Position numbers and translations under genes: made by a program
NCBI RefSeq assembly: GCF_002949795.1
Contig: NZ_CP026692.1
Location: forward strand, 1,857,501-1,921,500
Direction of reading: 5' to 3'
DNA: 64,000 bases
Source: Nostoc sp. 'Lobaria pulmonaria (5183) cyanobiont'
Lineage (GTDB): Bacteria; Cyanobacteriota; Cyanobacteriia; Cyanobacteriales; Nostocaceae
In this document: piece after piece, positions 63,996 through 64,000 of the stretch
Layout of the letters: each line of letters starts with the position of its first letter
Numbering within the stretch: position 1 is the stretch's first letter
The notes under the pieces: generated by a model
Databases searched by the model: none
What the model saw: the letters and a program-made list of their open reading frames with translations, nothing else
Told to the model about the DNA's origin: nothing

Positions 63996-64000
63996 TGTCG

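Noticed and set aside
1-64000. GCGATCGC octamers as regulatory or restriction sites
   Set aside because: These are HIP1 sites, abundant genome-wide in cyanobacteria, and are not informative about single genes.

Overview
The window is chromosomal DNA of a filamentous, probably heterocyst-forming cyanobacterium close to Nostoc/Anabaena. It carries psbA (D1), psbX, ycf66, a ycf19/YggT homologue, ccsA (ycf5), a ycf21-type chorismate lyase, a BciB-type divinyl chlorophyllide reductase, a cyAbrB regulator and an rbp-rpsU pair. The octamer GCGATCGC (HIP1) recurs throughout. Spacers hold heptanucleotide tandem repeats (STRR), small dispersed repeats (SDR) and GC-rich palindromes, all typical of Nostocales. 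The species cannot be fixed from the sequence alone.

Layout. 1-9 kb: the 5' end of a secreted beta-barrel-like protein, an ADP-ribosylglycohydrolase, a gamma-glutamyltransferase and an ACT-domain malic enzyme, then a decayed stretch. That stretch has a PhoD-like gene with an internal deletion, a frameshifted small gene, a 42-nt tandem array, and a DUF559 nuclease gene enclosed by inverted GC-rich repeats, followed by a Uma2 gene. 9-17 kb: five polytopic GT-C-type membrane glycosyltransferases, one duplicated and fused in frame to half of a drug/metabolite transporter. 17-29 kb: dxr, small conserved proteins, a CHAT/TPR relic, a DinG-like helicase with a degenerate Walker A, two membrane or metal proteases, and cyAbrB. 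29-36 kb: sdhB, two TolB-like lipoproteins, ycf66, psbX, YggT, accC, tRNA-Leu(GAG) and chorismate lyase. 36-48 kb: a DUF3352 protein, ccsA, KGK, Uma2, a repeat-rich region with a truncated STAND/TPR gene and its duplicated tail, a PPOX flavoprotein, cysE and a second DUF3352 protein. 48-64 kb: rhodanese, hrcA, psbA, cyanobacterial hypotheticals, a fused relic of an alpha/beta hydrolase and a catalase, rpsU/rbp, CysQ, a PfkB kinase with a PadR regulator, holB, bciB and a VOC protein.

How it fits together. Most intact genes are housekeeping: isoprenoid (dxr), fatty acid (accC), cysteine and sulfur (cysE, cysQ), plastoquinone and chlorophyll (chorismate lyase, bciB), photosystem II (psbA, psbX), cytochrome maturation (ccsA), replication (holB) and heat shock control (hrcA). 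The accessory part is the GT-C cluster and a set of genes reshaped by repeats. At least four loci carry internal deletions that join the start of a gene to its own end or to a neighbour's end. SDRs are inserted inside reading frames, including hrcA. Exact 21-, 42- and 120-nt arrays show continuing slippage or recombination. The best candidate for an undescribed element is the roughly 440-bp DUF559 unit with terminal inverted repeats at 7839-8277.
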